DNA of 64,000 nt from Mastigias papua (GCA_964019165.1 OZ025283.1:5888501-5952500), one strand, 5' to 3'; positions 1 to 32,387 are shown, counted from the stretch's first letter. Notes: generated by a model not told the origin, from the sequence alone. Translations and numbers: made by a program.

Positions 1-510
1 CAAACTTTCTCCCTTCAGTCTGGAAGTTTCCTAATGTTTTGTCAAATCCAGCACTATACATTTCCAAAGTGTTTCATAAAAATCCTGAAATTTCCTATAC
101 CAACAAGGCAACTGCAACACGAGAAATAGAATTTTCAGCTAAAAACATTCAAGAGGCCAGGCGCGTAACAAAGGGGTGGGTCCTGAGGTCTAGACTCCTG
201 TCCCTTTCCTCTAAAGGGGACAATTGCCCTTTTTCTGGAGAATTTTGAAATGGTCTATTGTGTTTTTGTAAAGTAGACCCGCCTATAATGCTTGCTACAC
301 ATGAAAGTAACAAAATCATAAACTTCCCGTACGATTTCTTTTTTCAAGATGCAATCTCTTTACAAAGTGCTTAGCATTCCCTATGTTACTAAGTAGGCCC
401 CTGCCCTCAAAAATTCCCAGCTGCACACCTGGAGACGGATGCTGTCTGCACATTGTTTCCAGTTCAATAAAAAAATCCTCGCGCAAAAAGCATACAAAAT
501 GCAGATTTTT
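1..510. repeat. dispersed repeat, copy A (intron of EFA6/PSD)
   Basis: Bases about 170-345 match 56090-56275 in the same orientation (shared landmarks: GTCTAGAC/ACTCCTGTCCCTTTC, TTTTCTGGAGAATTTT, AAACTTCCCGTACGATTTCTTTT). A shorter related piece is at 20895-20965. No protein is recognisable. The 65-residue minus-strand frame at 513-316 lies in the repeat and is not considered a gene. Confidence 0.7.
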
Positions 511-765
511 CAACAGGTTGTGTTTCTTAAATATTTCTTAATTTTTGCCTGATTTGAGCCTCATGTCTATTATAAACTTGTTTCTTATAAAAAAATGTGT
601 ATTCATATTAGTAGTGTCAAATCATATACGAACGTTTTTGATAGGGTAGCAAAATACGTTCTAGTAACTGGCTGGCACTTCCTTAACAAAGGACAAAAAC
701 TCGAGATATTGCAGTAATATCAAAATGAATACTGGAAAAAATGAGAAAATCCATTTGATACTTAC

Positions 766-19489
<18,724 letters not shown>

Positions 19490-21440
19490 AGTACACAGAG
19501 GTCTCAGCTGCTGTTTTACAATGCATAGTTTGCTTCCTAGTTCATTTTCGTGTCACCAATAACATCGATCGATCATGAAAAGAGCTTGGGCCCGAGTATT
19601 ATGCAATCGGCCTCATGACGTCAAAACTTAGGTTGCATTTCTTAACTTCAGCAATTTATCATTCTCCACGTCATTATGAACAAAAGGCCAACAAAGTATG
19701 ATGGTATCCAAGGTTTGTGTGATACACGGTCACTATTACTGCAATTCTCGCCAAAGGTGACATGAATATCATATATATATAAATATATGTATATATAAGC
19801 TATATTTATATATACTCTATAAGTATATACTCTTAAATATATGTATATATACTCTATAAGTTCATTGAGGTCTGGGCTACGGTACCCAGACCTCAAATGA
19901 ACTTAAAAGTTCTACGACGAAATTATAGAAGAACCCTGCAATAATAAAAGTAATTCTCATTTTCCTGGGTCATCGTAGCTAAGCGCCAGAACTATGTTTA
20001 GCTTTGGAAACATGGGGGATCAATAAAGGATAACCTGAAGATCGTGTACCAACTCGATTTGCTTTGACAGAATATTATCAACATTCATAGCTTACTCCAA
20101 TCTAATGCTTTCGAGACAAGTATTGATCCTTCAAATTTACAATTGTGATAAAGTCAAGTTATCAATGAATGAAACTTCAAACAAGTTTGAAAGCCATATG
20201 ACTTACTGAGAATGGTGCATCCATGTGGCGCCCAGGAAGGAGATTTGAAGTTAAGGTTCGCCAGGTAGCTGAGAAATGCACTTCCCAAGGTAGCTTTTCA
20301 AGAGATGCTCTTGTACCTCTTCAGAGTGATTATCTGTTGCAAATTCAATGTGTTTTCTATTTCCTTCTGAGCTGATCAGACACCAATGGCCCTGTTACTC
20401 CTCCAGTGTTAACCAAATGATTTTAAAACCTTGTCACCGTAGAAACTTTGTAAAAATATGAGATGTGTGAAAAAATCTCGATAGAAATTGGAAAGGTTTG
20501 AACTTTGAAAAAGACTTAAGTACCAGCCAGCTTTAGCAATAAATTGTATGGGAAATAAACTCAAGAGAATGCTGTGTTACTAAGACCATAGTTGTGAAGC
20601 ATCTTGAAATCACTTGAGAAGAAGAAATACCATCTATTCACATTTTCCATGCAAGTTGGTATACCCTCATTGATTTCTTCACCATCACAAACATCTTCAA
20701 TCTCAATTAATACATATATTTTTACTAAGAGACATGGTGTAAATTGAACTAAGTTTTCGAGCTTCCTCTTTTTCAAATGACCTTCAAGCATAATTAAGAC
20801 AAATCTCAAGACACATTTAGTAGTATAATAAAGTTTAAAGTCACCTTGCACGGGGCCTACCGGGAAATTCTCCGGTTTCCCGCCTGGCCCCAACGTCTGT
20901 GGCCTGGGGTCCAGATCCCTGTCCCTTTCTTTAAAAGCATAAAGGTGTCCTTTTCTCGGAATAGCTTGGAACTATTCATTGCATTATTGATGAACAGGTA
21001 TGATTATAATCACCATTGGACTTGCATATGCAGAAATCATTAAAATTCTTGTGCTTCTAAGTCAGCTCCGTAGCCAAGCGGGACCAAAAAGATTACCCTT
21101 CTAGAGTTTCGATCTATGACTCAGTGTCCATGTTGCATTCTAACATTTTTTGCATCATCTTGGCATTCATTAGGTTAGGCGCACATGCAATGAGAGTACA
21201 ACTTCTCATCGCAGCACATAGATAGCACGCAAACCATAGATACCAAAATTTAATGTACATTCTTCATAACTGTTCCTCGCTCACCATCAGTTGCTTTTCT
21301 CATGATATTTCTGCCTTAGAGCTGATTTTCCCCCAACGTCCCTCAGTGAAAAGAACTAGAAACTGTGACCTTGATAATCTCCTGTATGAAAGTAAGATTC
21401 TGATCGAAGAAATGAAGTGTATCATTGTCTTTCGTGTCGG
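19490..21440. other. 5' flank of EFA6/PSD
   Basis: Contains the upstream side of exon 1, presumably 5' UTR and promoter, although I see no convincing TATA box or initiator. It also has an AT-rich block (19768-19857), a foldback with 19-20-bp arms at 19858-19876 / 19885-19904 (one indel, loop CTACGGTA), and a GC-rich hairpin at 20852-20891 (GGGGCC..GGGAAA / TTTCCC..GGCCCC) just before a partial copy of the dispersed repeat at 1-510. Confidence 0.6.
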
Positions 21441-21459
21441 GCCAAGCCATTCACAAAAG

Positions 21460-22860
21460 AATAACAATTTAGCCGCCAAGTTCACAAAAATGCACAACAT
21501 TAACAAAATCAATACCAAAAATTCACAAAATCACATAAATTCAACAACTTCACAAAATACTAACAATTTAGTTAACAAATACACAAACATCACAAAAGTA
21601 ACAAAATCAATGCCTATAATCCCCAAAAATTCCCATACATCCAAGAAATTCACAAAGCAATAAAAATTTAGTCACAATATTGACAAAAAATCACAAATCT
21701 AACAATGTCAATAACACAAATTCACAAAAAATTCACAAAAATCAATACCAGACATTCACAAAATCACAACAAATTCACAAAAGAATAGCAATTTAGTCAC
21801 AAAATTTAAAAAAATCACAAAAGTAGCAAAGTCAATGCTAAAAATTTGCAAAAATCAGAAATTACAACAAACTCACAAAAGAATAGCAATTTAGTCACCA
21901 AATTCACAAAAAATCACAGCTTCAACAAAATCAATAACAAACATTCACAAAAAATCAAAAACATCAATTCCAAAACTTTCATTGAAGTTACAATAAGTTC
22001 AAAAAAGAACAACTATTTAGTTACCAAGTGTACAAAAATCACAAACTAACAAAATCAATACCAAAAATCCCAAAAGTCACAACGAATTCGCAAATGAATA
22101 AAACGTTAGTCACCAAATTTACAGAAATTATAACATTAATAAAATCAATGCCAACAATTCATAAAATCATGCAAATAAAAACTTCACAAAAGATTAACAA
22201 TTTACTCACCAAATTCACAAGAAGTCCTAAATGTAGCAAAGTCAATACCAAAAATCCATAAGCATCCCAAAAGCCACAAAAAGTTCACAAAAGAATAACA
22301 ATTTAGACACCATATCCACAAAAATCACAAAGTTTGCAAACTCAATACCAAAAAGTCACAAAAATAATGAAAATCACAACAAATTCATAAAAGAATAACA
22401 ACTTAGACACTAAATCCACAAAAAAAATAAATTTTACTAACTCAATACCAAAAGGTCATAAAAATCATGAAAATCACAACAAATTCATAAAAGAATAACA
22501 ACTTAGACACTAAATCCACAAAAAAAATAAATTTTACTAACTCAATACCAAAAGGTCATAAAAATCATGAAAATCACAAAAAATTCATAAAAGAATAACA
22601 ATTTACTCACCAAATTTTCAAAATATTACAAAATTAACAAAACATATGCCAATGGGTCACACAGATTACAAAATTCCAAACAAATTCACAAAGCAATAAT
22701 AATTTATTCACTAAATTCACAAAAAATAAAAAATTTAACAGGATCAATAACAAGCATTCACAACAAATCACAAAAATCAATGCTATAAATTTACAAAGAT
22801 CACAAAAATCGCAACAAATTTACAAAGGAATAACAATTTAGTCATCAAATTCATTAAGCT
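21460..22860. repeat. degenerate satellite of about 105-bp monomers
   Basis: About 14 recurrences of GAATAACAATTTAGTCACCA-like words at roughly 21460, 21553, 21657, 21784, 21881, 22005, 22095, 22190, 22282, 22391, 22492, 22591, 22691 and 22825, each followed by TTCACAAAAATCACAAA-type sequence. Two neighbouring monomers (22375-22475 and 22476-22576) are almost identical, showing recent duplication within the array. Extremely strand-asymmetric (A and C on one strand). Confidence 0.9.
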
Positions 22861-22869
22861 GAAAATATT

Positions 22870-23910
22870 TTTTGGTTGAAAAACTAAGAAAATAGACAGG
22901 ACAGTTTGACATAGCACGACCATATCGACGTTTCACACACCCATTTCGATAATTTCATCATTCTTTTTCATTCCAGAATGGATGTAGCTCTAAATTTGGA
23001 TAGGGCATTTTCCTAGAATCTAAAAGGCATGGTCTCGAAAATTTTCTTGTTGGCTTCGCCCCCAGATCCCCATCCGTGCTATTCACTCTTGCCCCCCACC
23101 CCACCTTTTCAGAGCTGGCTTCGTTACTGTTGACCCATTGATCCCATGTTTACATAAGGCCATGCTTGTTCGTTGGATGTGCTTTCTATATACAAGGAAT
23201 CATTCAAAAAGTAATTAGCGGAAAAAGAAAGCATTCAACAAAAAGTGAAAAAGTGGACACATTGCACTAAAATTGTGGTGTTACATGACAAAAGTACCCC
23301 GCCCCTTGCATTTTTCATAACAGTTTGTCACAAAATTGGCACATACCCATCCACCCCCCCTACCGTTATGCTCTTTTAAATGGACTCTAACTATCAGTTA
23401 TGTCAGATTCAGACAGAAGGCAGTAAATGAAAAGATTGTCATGTGATCTTCACACTTTCTGAGTGTGTTTTGGTGTGCCAGTAGCACTGATCTTTTTTTT
23501 GAGATCAGTGGCCAGTAGTAAATAAACTCGTTCCCATTTTCACCCTCGTAACATAAAATCACCCGGTCAGTTTGAATTGAAATGGGTGCTGAAAGTGGAG
23601 TGAACTGCTATCGTTATTTTTCTTGTCAATCCGACTTTATGAGGTATATTTATTCCAGCCATTATTTCATATTACTTCCTTAATTATTGTACAGTAACAT
23701 TTATAAATATATCTTTGTTTTGAGAACAGGTCAAGGGTTTTATGGACTAGACGTTCATGTCCAAGAAAATGTAAACACTTCACATCCTTCATTAACTTTC
23801 CGGCAAATGTCCAGTTGTCTTCAATATATTTGGTGAAACTTATACATTCATCACCTTTCACATAATCTTACTTAGCGCTTATGTTCCGGCCTTTGCAGCT
23901 TCGGCCCTCT
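22870..23910. other. no feature seen
   Basis: About 1 kb without recognisable genes or repeats; short frames only. Confidence 0.5.
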
Positions 23911-23914
23911 CCAT

Positions 23915-25396
23915 TAAGGGAGCGGTCATAAAGTATCTTCTATATGGGGGAGAGGTAGATGACTTTCAGAAATTTACCAAACTAGTTTGTGGCCCATCCT
24001 AGATATTTATTCAATTTGTTGTGGCCCAATTGCAAAATCAGGATATTTTTCATGACTCCATAAAACACTGTTTGCAGAATGCATTAGCATCATAAGCGGC
24101 AGAACTCGAGATATATAGGACTTCCAAAGTTCGTTGTTCTAAAGAAAGTTTCTACGAAATAAAGAATAGGTACAAAAGGATTACTGCTCAAGACTAATCA
24201 GCTGTAGGTGTGGGACATTTGAAAATAAAATCTTGTTATAATGCTCTTGTTTCTATGATAGAAAGAGGATTTTTTGAATGTTCTGGAGAGGAAGAAGGTA
24301 CAAAGATTTTTAGGAGAATGGATAAAGAAAGGGGTACTATGCAGAAGATCAAGAGAAAACAAGAAATATAAATAAGGATAATTAAGAGGTAAATTAGACA
24401 AGAAGCAAGAAATAGAATGGGCAGTAAATAGGAATAAATTACAGAAAGCAGTTTTTTGCTCCATTTTCAAGTTCTCCCTGAGAATACACCATCCTCAAAC
24501 TCAAGTTCAGATACTGAATGACAATAGTACAGATGATTCACACTTATTTACTATTAGCAATTGAGACATAGGCAGATTTTGTTTGTACTTTAATTTATTT
24601 AAACTCTCTTTTTATAAGAACCAGTAACATTGAGGTTTGGGCTGGCTGTTCCTTACTTGTCTGAAATGTTAAGGTTAGACATTAGACAATATACAAGACA
24701 GCACTGGATGTTTATGAAACAGGAATTGTTTTCAATAACAAAATTTTAATGGTTTTACACATACTGATAGTTTATCTCCACCCACTCCCTCTTCAAGCAA
24801 TGCTGACAATGCATGTTGCAGTAGTGCTTTAACCTCTGCTTGTTCTTAATTTGTTCTCAATTTCCCATTAATTTTGAGGCTAATGTTCCTGTAAAATTTT
24901 TCTTTTATAAAAGAGTGTAGCTTAAAACCAAAGAGCTTACAGTATTGCCATGAAATCAGCTATAGTGGGAGGTGTTGAGCTGTGGTTTGAAAATATATGG
25001 GTGGTGGAACTGGGGGGGCTATATCCTCCATGATTTCTTGGAAATGTACTTTAGTACCTATTTTAGCACTCTCTATATCCCTGAGGTATTAGTTTGTCTA
25101 CTTGAGCTCCCCCACCATAAATATTGCTCTGCTGCCCCTGAAAGATCACAACTCTGGACAGTGCTGAGGGACTGTAGCCTGTTCACATCTATTAGAGTTC
25201 CAATTGATAGTACCAAGTGCAAATCAGCCATCCATATTTATAATTTTGAAAAGTACATTCTTTATTAAATTTTCCATTTCCCCATGGAATGGGCCTGACT
25301 ATTTTTATGGCCTCAAAAAGGTATAGCACAATTTGTCATGATCCATCCAAATATCATCTGCTCCCATATAGCAGATACTTTATGACCACTCCCTAA
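23915..25396. mobile_element. non-autonomous DNA transposon with ~30-bp TIRs
   Basis: Terminal inverted repeats 23918-23949 and 25362-25393 begin GGGAG(C/T)GGTCATAAAGTATC and match at about 28 of 30 positions. Both ends are flanked by TAA, a possible 3-bp target duplication of the TWA type used by PIF/Harbinger elements; the superfamily is not certain. No transposase is encoded in the 1.4-kb interior. The interior contains the second copy of the repeat seen at 12228-12650. Confidence 0.75.
24590..24890 (+). repeat. dispersed repeat, copy 2 (unknown family)
   Basis: See the copy at 12228-12650, of which it is the reverse complement. It lies inside the TIR element, so it either inserted into it or is part of a related element. 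Confidence 0.75.
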
Positions 25397-25639
25397 TTGC
25401 TTTTGAATGCTAAGACAATTGTTACTAGGTAGACTCCCCCTTAGGTAATACCCATTGCATACATGCCAACATTCTCATATGAGGTTGCAGGAGTTTTGCA
25501 GCCTACATCATATGTTAGCTTTCAAAAGGTGTTGGTAGTAGAAGCAAATCAACTAGGTGATTCCCAGGGATTTCAGTGGGGGGAGGGGGGTGAGCGATAG
25601 CGCGCGCACGCAGGCACGCGCCCATGGTTACATTTAGAG

Positions 25640-26640
25640 CCGAATAGAGCCGAAATATGCAACTATGCAGACGATACCACTCTCTATATATGCGACTCTG
25701 AGATCAGCAATGTCATTGATGGGCTAGAGCAAGATGCCACCCATCTATCAACCTGGTATCCTGAAAACTACATGAAACTAAATGCGGACAAATGTCATTT
25801 TATGATATTTGGTGAGAAAAAAGATAAGATGAAATTACATGTAGGTAAGGCGGTAATAGAAGAAAGTGATGAAGAAACATTACTGGGAGTTATACTAGAT
25901 ACAATAACTTAACTTTAAAACTCATTTGCAAACTCTTTGTAAAAAGGCCAGCCAGAAACTGCATGCTCTATCTCGCATTTCAATTTTCATGGAACCCAAG
26001 AAATTAAAATTGATGATGAACACTTTCATAATGTCACAATTCAGCTACTGCCCTCTAATGTGGATGTTCCATGACAAAAATATTAATAACAAGATAAACA
26101 GGATACAGGAAAGGGCTCTTCGAATCGCATACAAAGACAACAATTCTCCTTCCGAGAAATTGTTAGAAAATGATAATTCGGTATCTATTCATCAGAAGAA
26201 CCTACAGTTGCTTATGGTTGAAATTTACAAAACAAGGAATCACTTAAATCCTTCGTTTATGATGGATATTTTTGAAGAAAAGTCAATGCCGTATCAGCTA
26301 AGAAGCTCTAGCAATTTAAACCTACCAAAAGTGAGAACCACATGCTATGGTACAGATGCCGTAAGGTTCATGGGTCAAAGAGTATGGGCAAAATTACCCG
26401 TAGAAGTGAAAACTTCAGACTCTTTGACTATTTTTAAGAAACATCTTAAGACAACAAAATGCAAACATTGCAACTGTAGGATTTGCAAACCTTTTATATA
26501 TGGTCTAGGTTATTTGTAAAATAATTTTATTATGTAATTCTTTTGTATACCTTTTTGTAAATAGTTGGCCTTAATGAGCTTTTATTTTTAGCTATTTCGA
26601 AAAGCCAACTTTAAATTAAATTAAAAGTATTTGAGAGCGA
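25640..26640 (+). mobile_element. CR1/jockey-like LINE, 3' part of reverse transcriptase
   Basis: Starts within the palm (CNYADDTTLYICDSE, the catalytic YADD), continues MKLNADKCHFMIFGEKK, and after one frameshift or stop near 25910 runs open to 26519 through the thumb region (SQFSYCPLMWMFHDKNINNK, RIQERALRIAYKD) and the Cys-rich end CKHCNCRICK. 5'-truncated. The 3' UTR has an inverted pair TAGTTGG/CCAACTTTAAAT (26565-26617) and an AT-rich tail, as in the fragment at 7805-8165. Confidence 0.88.
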
Positions 26641-26894
26641 TTAATCGCGCGCCCAGTAATAAACATTTCCCTTGCGGTGACATCCGTAATCCGACAATCG
26701 TTATGATCCATCCTTTTCGAAACGGACACTTTGATAATGATTTTTAATGGACTGACACATGTTTGTCATTTCTTATTTGTTGGTAAGGTGGATGTGCTTC
26801 TTCGTTTGTTTGTCACTTTTCTGAAAAGCATTAAAACTTCCGCCCACATTTTCAAGTCACTGAAACCCTTCATATACTCAAATTCAAAGGTTGA

Positions 26895-27230
26895 GAGAAA
26901 GCGTCTAGCACCGGGAGCAATATACTCTCTGACAAATGCCTCTCTATGTCACACATTACCCTCAATGACAATTTGATAGTATATGGAAATCACTCTCTTT
27001 GGAGTAACAACGAGAGGGAAGAAATGCTAGAGAGAGCTCTCGATATGTACCTCAAATCGAAAAGGCGAATGAAAATAAACAATCTTCCAGGTATTCAAAC
27101 TTCAACATAAATCGATGCTCCCTTACCAGACGATTCATCAGAGTCAGACAGTGATATTGATGAAATTGAAGAACTTAGCCTTTTTGAAGCCGAACTTGAA
27201 CTTTATTTGGTAAGAAAACTTGGAATTTTG
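26895..27230 (+). pseudogene. unidentified coding-like sequence, interrupted once
   Basis: One frame is open from 26895 to 27230 except for a TAA at 27115. The translation looks like protein: NDNLIVYGNHSLWSNNEREE, MLERALDMYLKSKRRMKINN, then acidic DDSSESDSDIDEIEE. A 39-base intron (27091-27129, GTATTC...ACCAG) would remove the stop in frame, but so short an intron is doubtful, so decay is equally likely. I do not recognise the family. Confidence 0.35.
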
Positions 27231-27530
27231 TAACTTCTGTTTGAAACATTTAACATGGGCTGATACAATTATGTTGATTAAGTGCATTTATCGTTTTGAA
27301 ATAAGAGTCAGTTGTTTCTATCAGTGCCAAATCCCGTTATCATTTGAAGTCGAATGCTTGCAGGATATAGAGCGAAAACGATGGTAGTTCCTTTAAAGCC
27401 ACGTAATATTTCCCAAACTAAATAAGTAAAGGAAATCTTTACGATAGTTAACGCTCTAGGCTATGGCTTGCTTGTGGAAATATGAAAAGGAAGCGCTGTT
27501 GAGTTCAATTTTTCAAAACAAAACTTCGCT

Positions 27531-27911
27531 ATGTTGTGTTCTCAAATAATTGTCAGTGTCTCGCCCCTCTCTGGTCACGTGAGTTTTTGGTCGCGCACCT
27601 CAATTTCAGAGCGTGAAAACCCTGGATTCTCTATTGAAAAATGGTTGGAGATTGCCAGGAGACATAATTTTTTGCATAGTTTTGGTAAGTTTACTTATTG
27701 GGGGACACATCTCAGTGATGGCATGATGATTGCATATCTAGGAGGTCTAATAACTGCAGTTAGTGACTTAGGAGGATCGACTGTGGTTGGGTCCAACAAA
27801 ACTTTAGACCAATATTGTATGGCAGTGTATAGAGGCTGTCACTGTATTCTAATGAGACTAATCAACACAGAAAAAGGAGCTCAATATGACATAAAAAATC
27901 AGACAAAATAG
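27531..27911 (+). other. unidentified 126-codon ORF with an exon-like core
   Basis: Contains a 76-base segment 27610-27684 bounded by good splice signals (TCAATTTCAG before, TTTTG|GTAAGT after). Two frames are open through it, so the reading frame is uncertain. No recognisable domain. Confidence 0.25.
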
Positions 27912-28317
27912 CAAACGTTTACTGATTAGACGAAAAATTGCCAAGGGGGTTCTGCAAAATTTGGGCTTATGACAGCATCTATACCCTCTAATTCAGCATG
28001 CTCCTGTTTCAAAAACATCCCATATTCTACTGGCCGATCCGTAGAAAATGATACGTTCAAGTTGGAATTTTAAGTAAACTTCATGCTAACCTTCAAACGA
28101 ATTTCCTGTGAAATTTGTTATAATCAGACCTTTTAATTACAAAAGACTAAACTGCTTGAAGTTTTCTCTGATTTACTGATTGCGTGTGGGAGGTAATCCT
28201 AAGTGAAAATAGCGGGAGACTCCCACACTTTACAGGAATGTTAGGATGTATGTCATTGTCAGCTCATTGTATTACAGGTAATTTAAGCAGGCCTGGTATC
28301 ATTGCAAGTTTAGTACT

Positions 28318-28513
28318 GCTGAAGATATTAATCGAAATGTCTACAGTGAAGTGAAGTGTATTGTGGATTTTATCTGTTATCTCTATATGTAATGGAGAAA
28401 ATCAAAAATATACTTCACTTAAATGTAGACGTTTCGATTTAACTTCTTCATAAGTAGTCTGTATTAATTTGAAACATCTACATTGAAGTAAAGTATACTT
28501 TTTATCTTCTCTG

Positions 28514-28515
<2 letters not shown>
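28318..28515. mobile_element. Penelope-like terminal fragments in inverted arrangement
   Basis: A forward unit (CTGCTGAAGATATTAATCGA then AATGTCTAC, 28318-28373) is followed by its imperfect reverse complement (28399-28455, ending TCGATTTAACTTCTTCAT) and then by a third forward piece (28460-28510), which runs into (AT)n at 28516. All share the sequence family of the 17.4-17.66 kb units. Confidence 0.65.

Positions 28516-28590
<75 letters not shown>
28516..28590. repeat. (AT)n microsatellite
   Basis: About 75 bases of AT. Confidence 0.97.
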
Positions 28591-28592
<2 letters not shown>

Positions 28593-28593
28593 G

Positions 28594-29330
<737 letters not shown>

Positions 29331-29349
29331 TATATATACCTATATATAT

Positions 29350-32300
29350 ATCATCATCATCATCTTCATCATCATCATCATTGGATGGGACGTTCATTTA
29401 GCTAAACAGCCGTGGCTCTCCATGCTTGTCTATTCTGTGCTAGTCGATATAAATCAACAAAACTTGATTCCCACCAAATTTTTTAATGTTATCGTTGTAC
29501 CTGGCCTTTGGTCTACCTCTTTCTCTTTTTCAATACACGGTCCCAGTCCATAAGTCTTTGCTAATGTCACCTTGTCTGAATATATGTCCGACAAAAGCCA
29601 TTTTTCGCTTAACAATGGTAGTTAGCAGTCTTTCACTAGTTCCACTTTTACGTACAACGTATTCATTAGTCTTTTTATCAATCTAATTTACCCTTAATAA
29701 GCATCGATAGCACCACAACTCAAAGGAGTTAATTTTCTTTTTGTCAGTTGTTTTTAATACTTAGCATTCAGATCCGTTAGTAGCAATACTAAAGACCAAA
29801 GATTTTAAAAGTCTTTTCTTCGTGGTAATTGAAATTGCTCTGTATTTCCAAATTTTGACTAGTGAAATCACTGCATTTTGCAGTAGTAATATGTCTCTTG
29901 ACTTCTTTAGAATCGTCATAATTTTCGGCAATCATTGCTCCAAGATAATCAAAGTTTTCACGTTTTCTATATCTTGCCCGTTAACACTTATATTGCTTTG
30001 TTCATTTTGCACAGGAACTCTAATGATCTTCATGACCTTGGTTTTGCTTGTATTGAGGTATAGACCTGCTTGGCTACTAGCTTCATGGACCCTATTTACT
30101 ATATTCTGCAACTCTTCTATACTACCACCTACTAACACAATGTCATCTGCATATCTCAAATTTGAAATACTCCTTCCACTAATCTTTAGTGTACCTTCAA
30201 AACCCTCAAGGGCATTTCTCATAATTACTTCAGAGTATGTGTTGAATATATGTGGGGATAAGATACATCTTTTTCGCACATCTTTTTCAATCCTAAAGTC
30301 TACAGTTAATCCGTGTGTTGTTCTTACAGTTGCACTTTGGTCACTGTATAGTGACTTGTGGCTCTTGGTGAGATCAACTATGTGACTAGAGAATCCCATT
30401 TCAAGCATTCCTTTCCAGAGTAATTCTTGGGACACCATATCAAGAGCTATTCTGTAGTCTATAAAGCATAAATATATATTTTCTGTTCTTTTCTATAACC
30501 ATCTTTAGATTTAGAATCTGATCCCATGTGCCCATTCCAGATCGAAATCTTGCTTGCTCCTCACTAATTTCCTCTTTTAATTTAGTTTGCATTCTACCAG
30601 CAATAATTGTCAGCAGAATTTTACTGCAATGGCTTATGAGTGCAATTGTTCTGTTATTACAGCACTGTAAAATGCCGCCTTTCTTAGGAATTGTTACAAA
30701 TACAGATTTAATCAAGTCGTTTGGTCATTTATGCTTTAACCAAATCGACGTACAAAGCTTGAGAAAGTAACTGACGACATTTTGGTCTCCACATTTTACT
30801 AACTCTGCTGTAATATCGTCAAAACCTGGAATTTTATTAGCTCTTAATTCATTAATCACTTTAGCCACTTCAGAATATAATGGTTGTAATTCTTCTTCAT
30901 CGTTTACTACAAATGTGTGTTGTGAGACGACAATATTTGGATTTTTCTTATAAAGATTTGTAGTATATTGAGCCCATCCTTCTTTCACCTCTTCCGCTTC
31001 ACCAAGAATCTTACCATTTTCATCCTTAATTGTATCAATTGTTGGTTTGAATTTATTTGTTAAAGTTTTAACACCTTGATAATGGTCTTTAATTGAATTT
31101 GTAGTGGACTAATCTTCTGTGTGCTTGCATTGCTCATTACTCTATTTCTCTTTGTCTTTTCTCATCATTCGTTGGACTAATGCATTTGTTTATTGTACCC
31201 GGTTACTTTGACATTATTATTTAAGCCTATAGCTTTGAATTGTCTCTGTTATTCTACTTCGTTAATGGTTTCATTCGAGATCCATTGATAGTTCTGTTTT
31301 CTTCTTTTGAGAATATGTCCCTTTGCAGCGCTAAGCATTCTTACCCTCTTCCCATAGTTCATTTGGTGTTTTTTCATCGTCACATTGAAGCAAAGATTCA
31401 AAACGATTAGAAATCTCAACTCTATAGCCATCACTTATAGTCGTATAGTCAAATCTTAACACGGCTAGTGGTTTCGTTAACTTTTTTAGTCTGAACTTTA
31501 GATCACTTACAGGCAGCTGGTGATCACTACTACAATCAGACCCTGGTCTTGTTTTCACATTTTGTGAACTGCCTTTCCATTTCTTATTGATCATAAAGTA
31601 ATAAATTTAATTATGTGTTTCCTATCAGGGACATGTATGTGTAGAGATGTCTTGGGTGATGTTGAAAAAGTGTGTTTGCAACAGCTAGATTATTAACACT
31701 ACAAAACTCTAAAAGATTTGCACCTCTCTCGTTCTGGTCTCCTAGACCATATGTACCACAGATATCAGAATTGTAGTTTTGCTTTCCTATTTTTGCATTG
31801 AAGTCTCCCATCACTATTGTAATATCTCGGTTTTGAGTGTTATCAATGGCTTCTCGCAGCATGCTATAGACGTCTTCCATTTCCTCATATATTCTGACCT
31901 TTAAGTATTCTATCAGATATATGATTATACCCAATTAGTGACTTAGCTGATTCCATTGATAAAATGACTGCGATTCCATTACTATATCCATGTGCTTCAC
32001 CTTTTCCTGAGTAGATTATAGTCTTGTTTTCTATAACTACTTCTTTCAGTCCAATTTGTCTCGGCAATTCCTAGTATTTCTAGTTTATTTCTATCCATTT
32101 CATCACAAATAGTGTGTAGTCTACCACTTTCCTTCATCTTTCTTACATTCCATGCACAAATACTAAATATGGTTCTAAGTTGCTTTCCAGTAGCATATTT
32201 GCTATTTCCAGCCTGATTTCCTACTGGACAGGGGGGCTCTTGATAACCCACATGACGACTGATGTGGCGTGGAATTTTATTCATGCCCTTCGTATCATGG

Positions 32301-32370
32301 AGAGTAGTCAGGAGGAAAAGCAAATGATAGCAAAGTAGAGCCTACTGCATTCTTTCTTTGTTCGCAGTGC
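29350..32370 (-). mobile_element. RTE-clade LINE, nearly full length but decayed
   Basis: Minus-strand pieces in order: endonuclease start (CAWNVRKMKESGRLHTICDE, ILGIAETNW; 32323-31997), APE core (ITIVMGDFNAKIGKQ; 31934-31611), APE end with SDHQLPV (31594-31331), RT start (NELRANKIPGFDDITAELVK; 30988-30725), RT motif region (ISEEQARFRSGMGTWDQILN; 30715-30440), palm with LRYADDIVLVGG (30438-29932), and C-terminal RGRPKARYNDNIKKF (about 29530-29480). Several frameshifts and stops separate the pieces. The 3' end is an (ATGATG)n tail at 29350-29382, typical of RTE elements. The 5' end abuts a 217-base (TA)n array. Confidence 0.92.
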
Positions 32371-32387
32371 CTACTAACTAGGTGAGT

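Noticed and set aside
21460..22860. CRISPR-like array
   Set aside because: Eukaryotic context, degenerate units, no constant repeat or unique spacers; it is a satellite.
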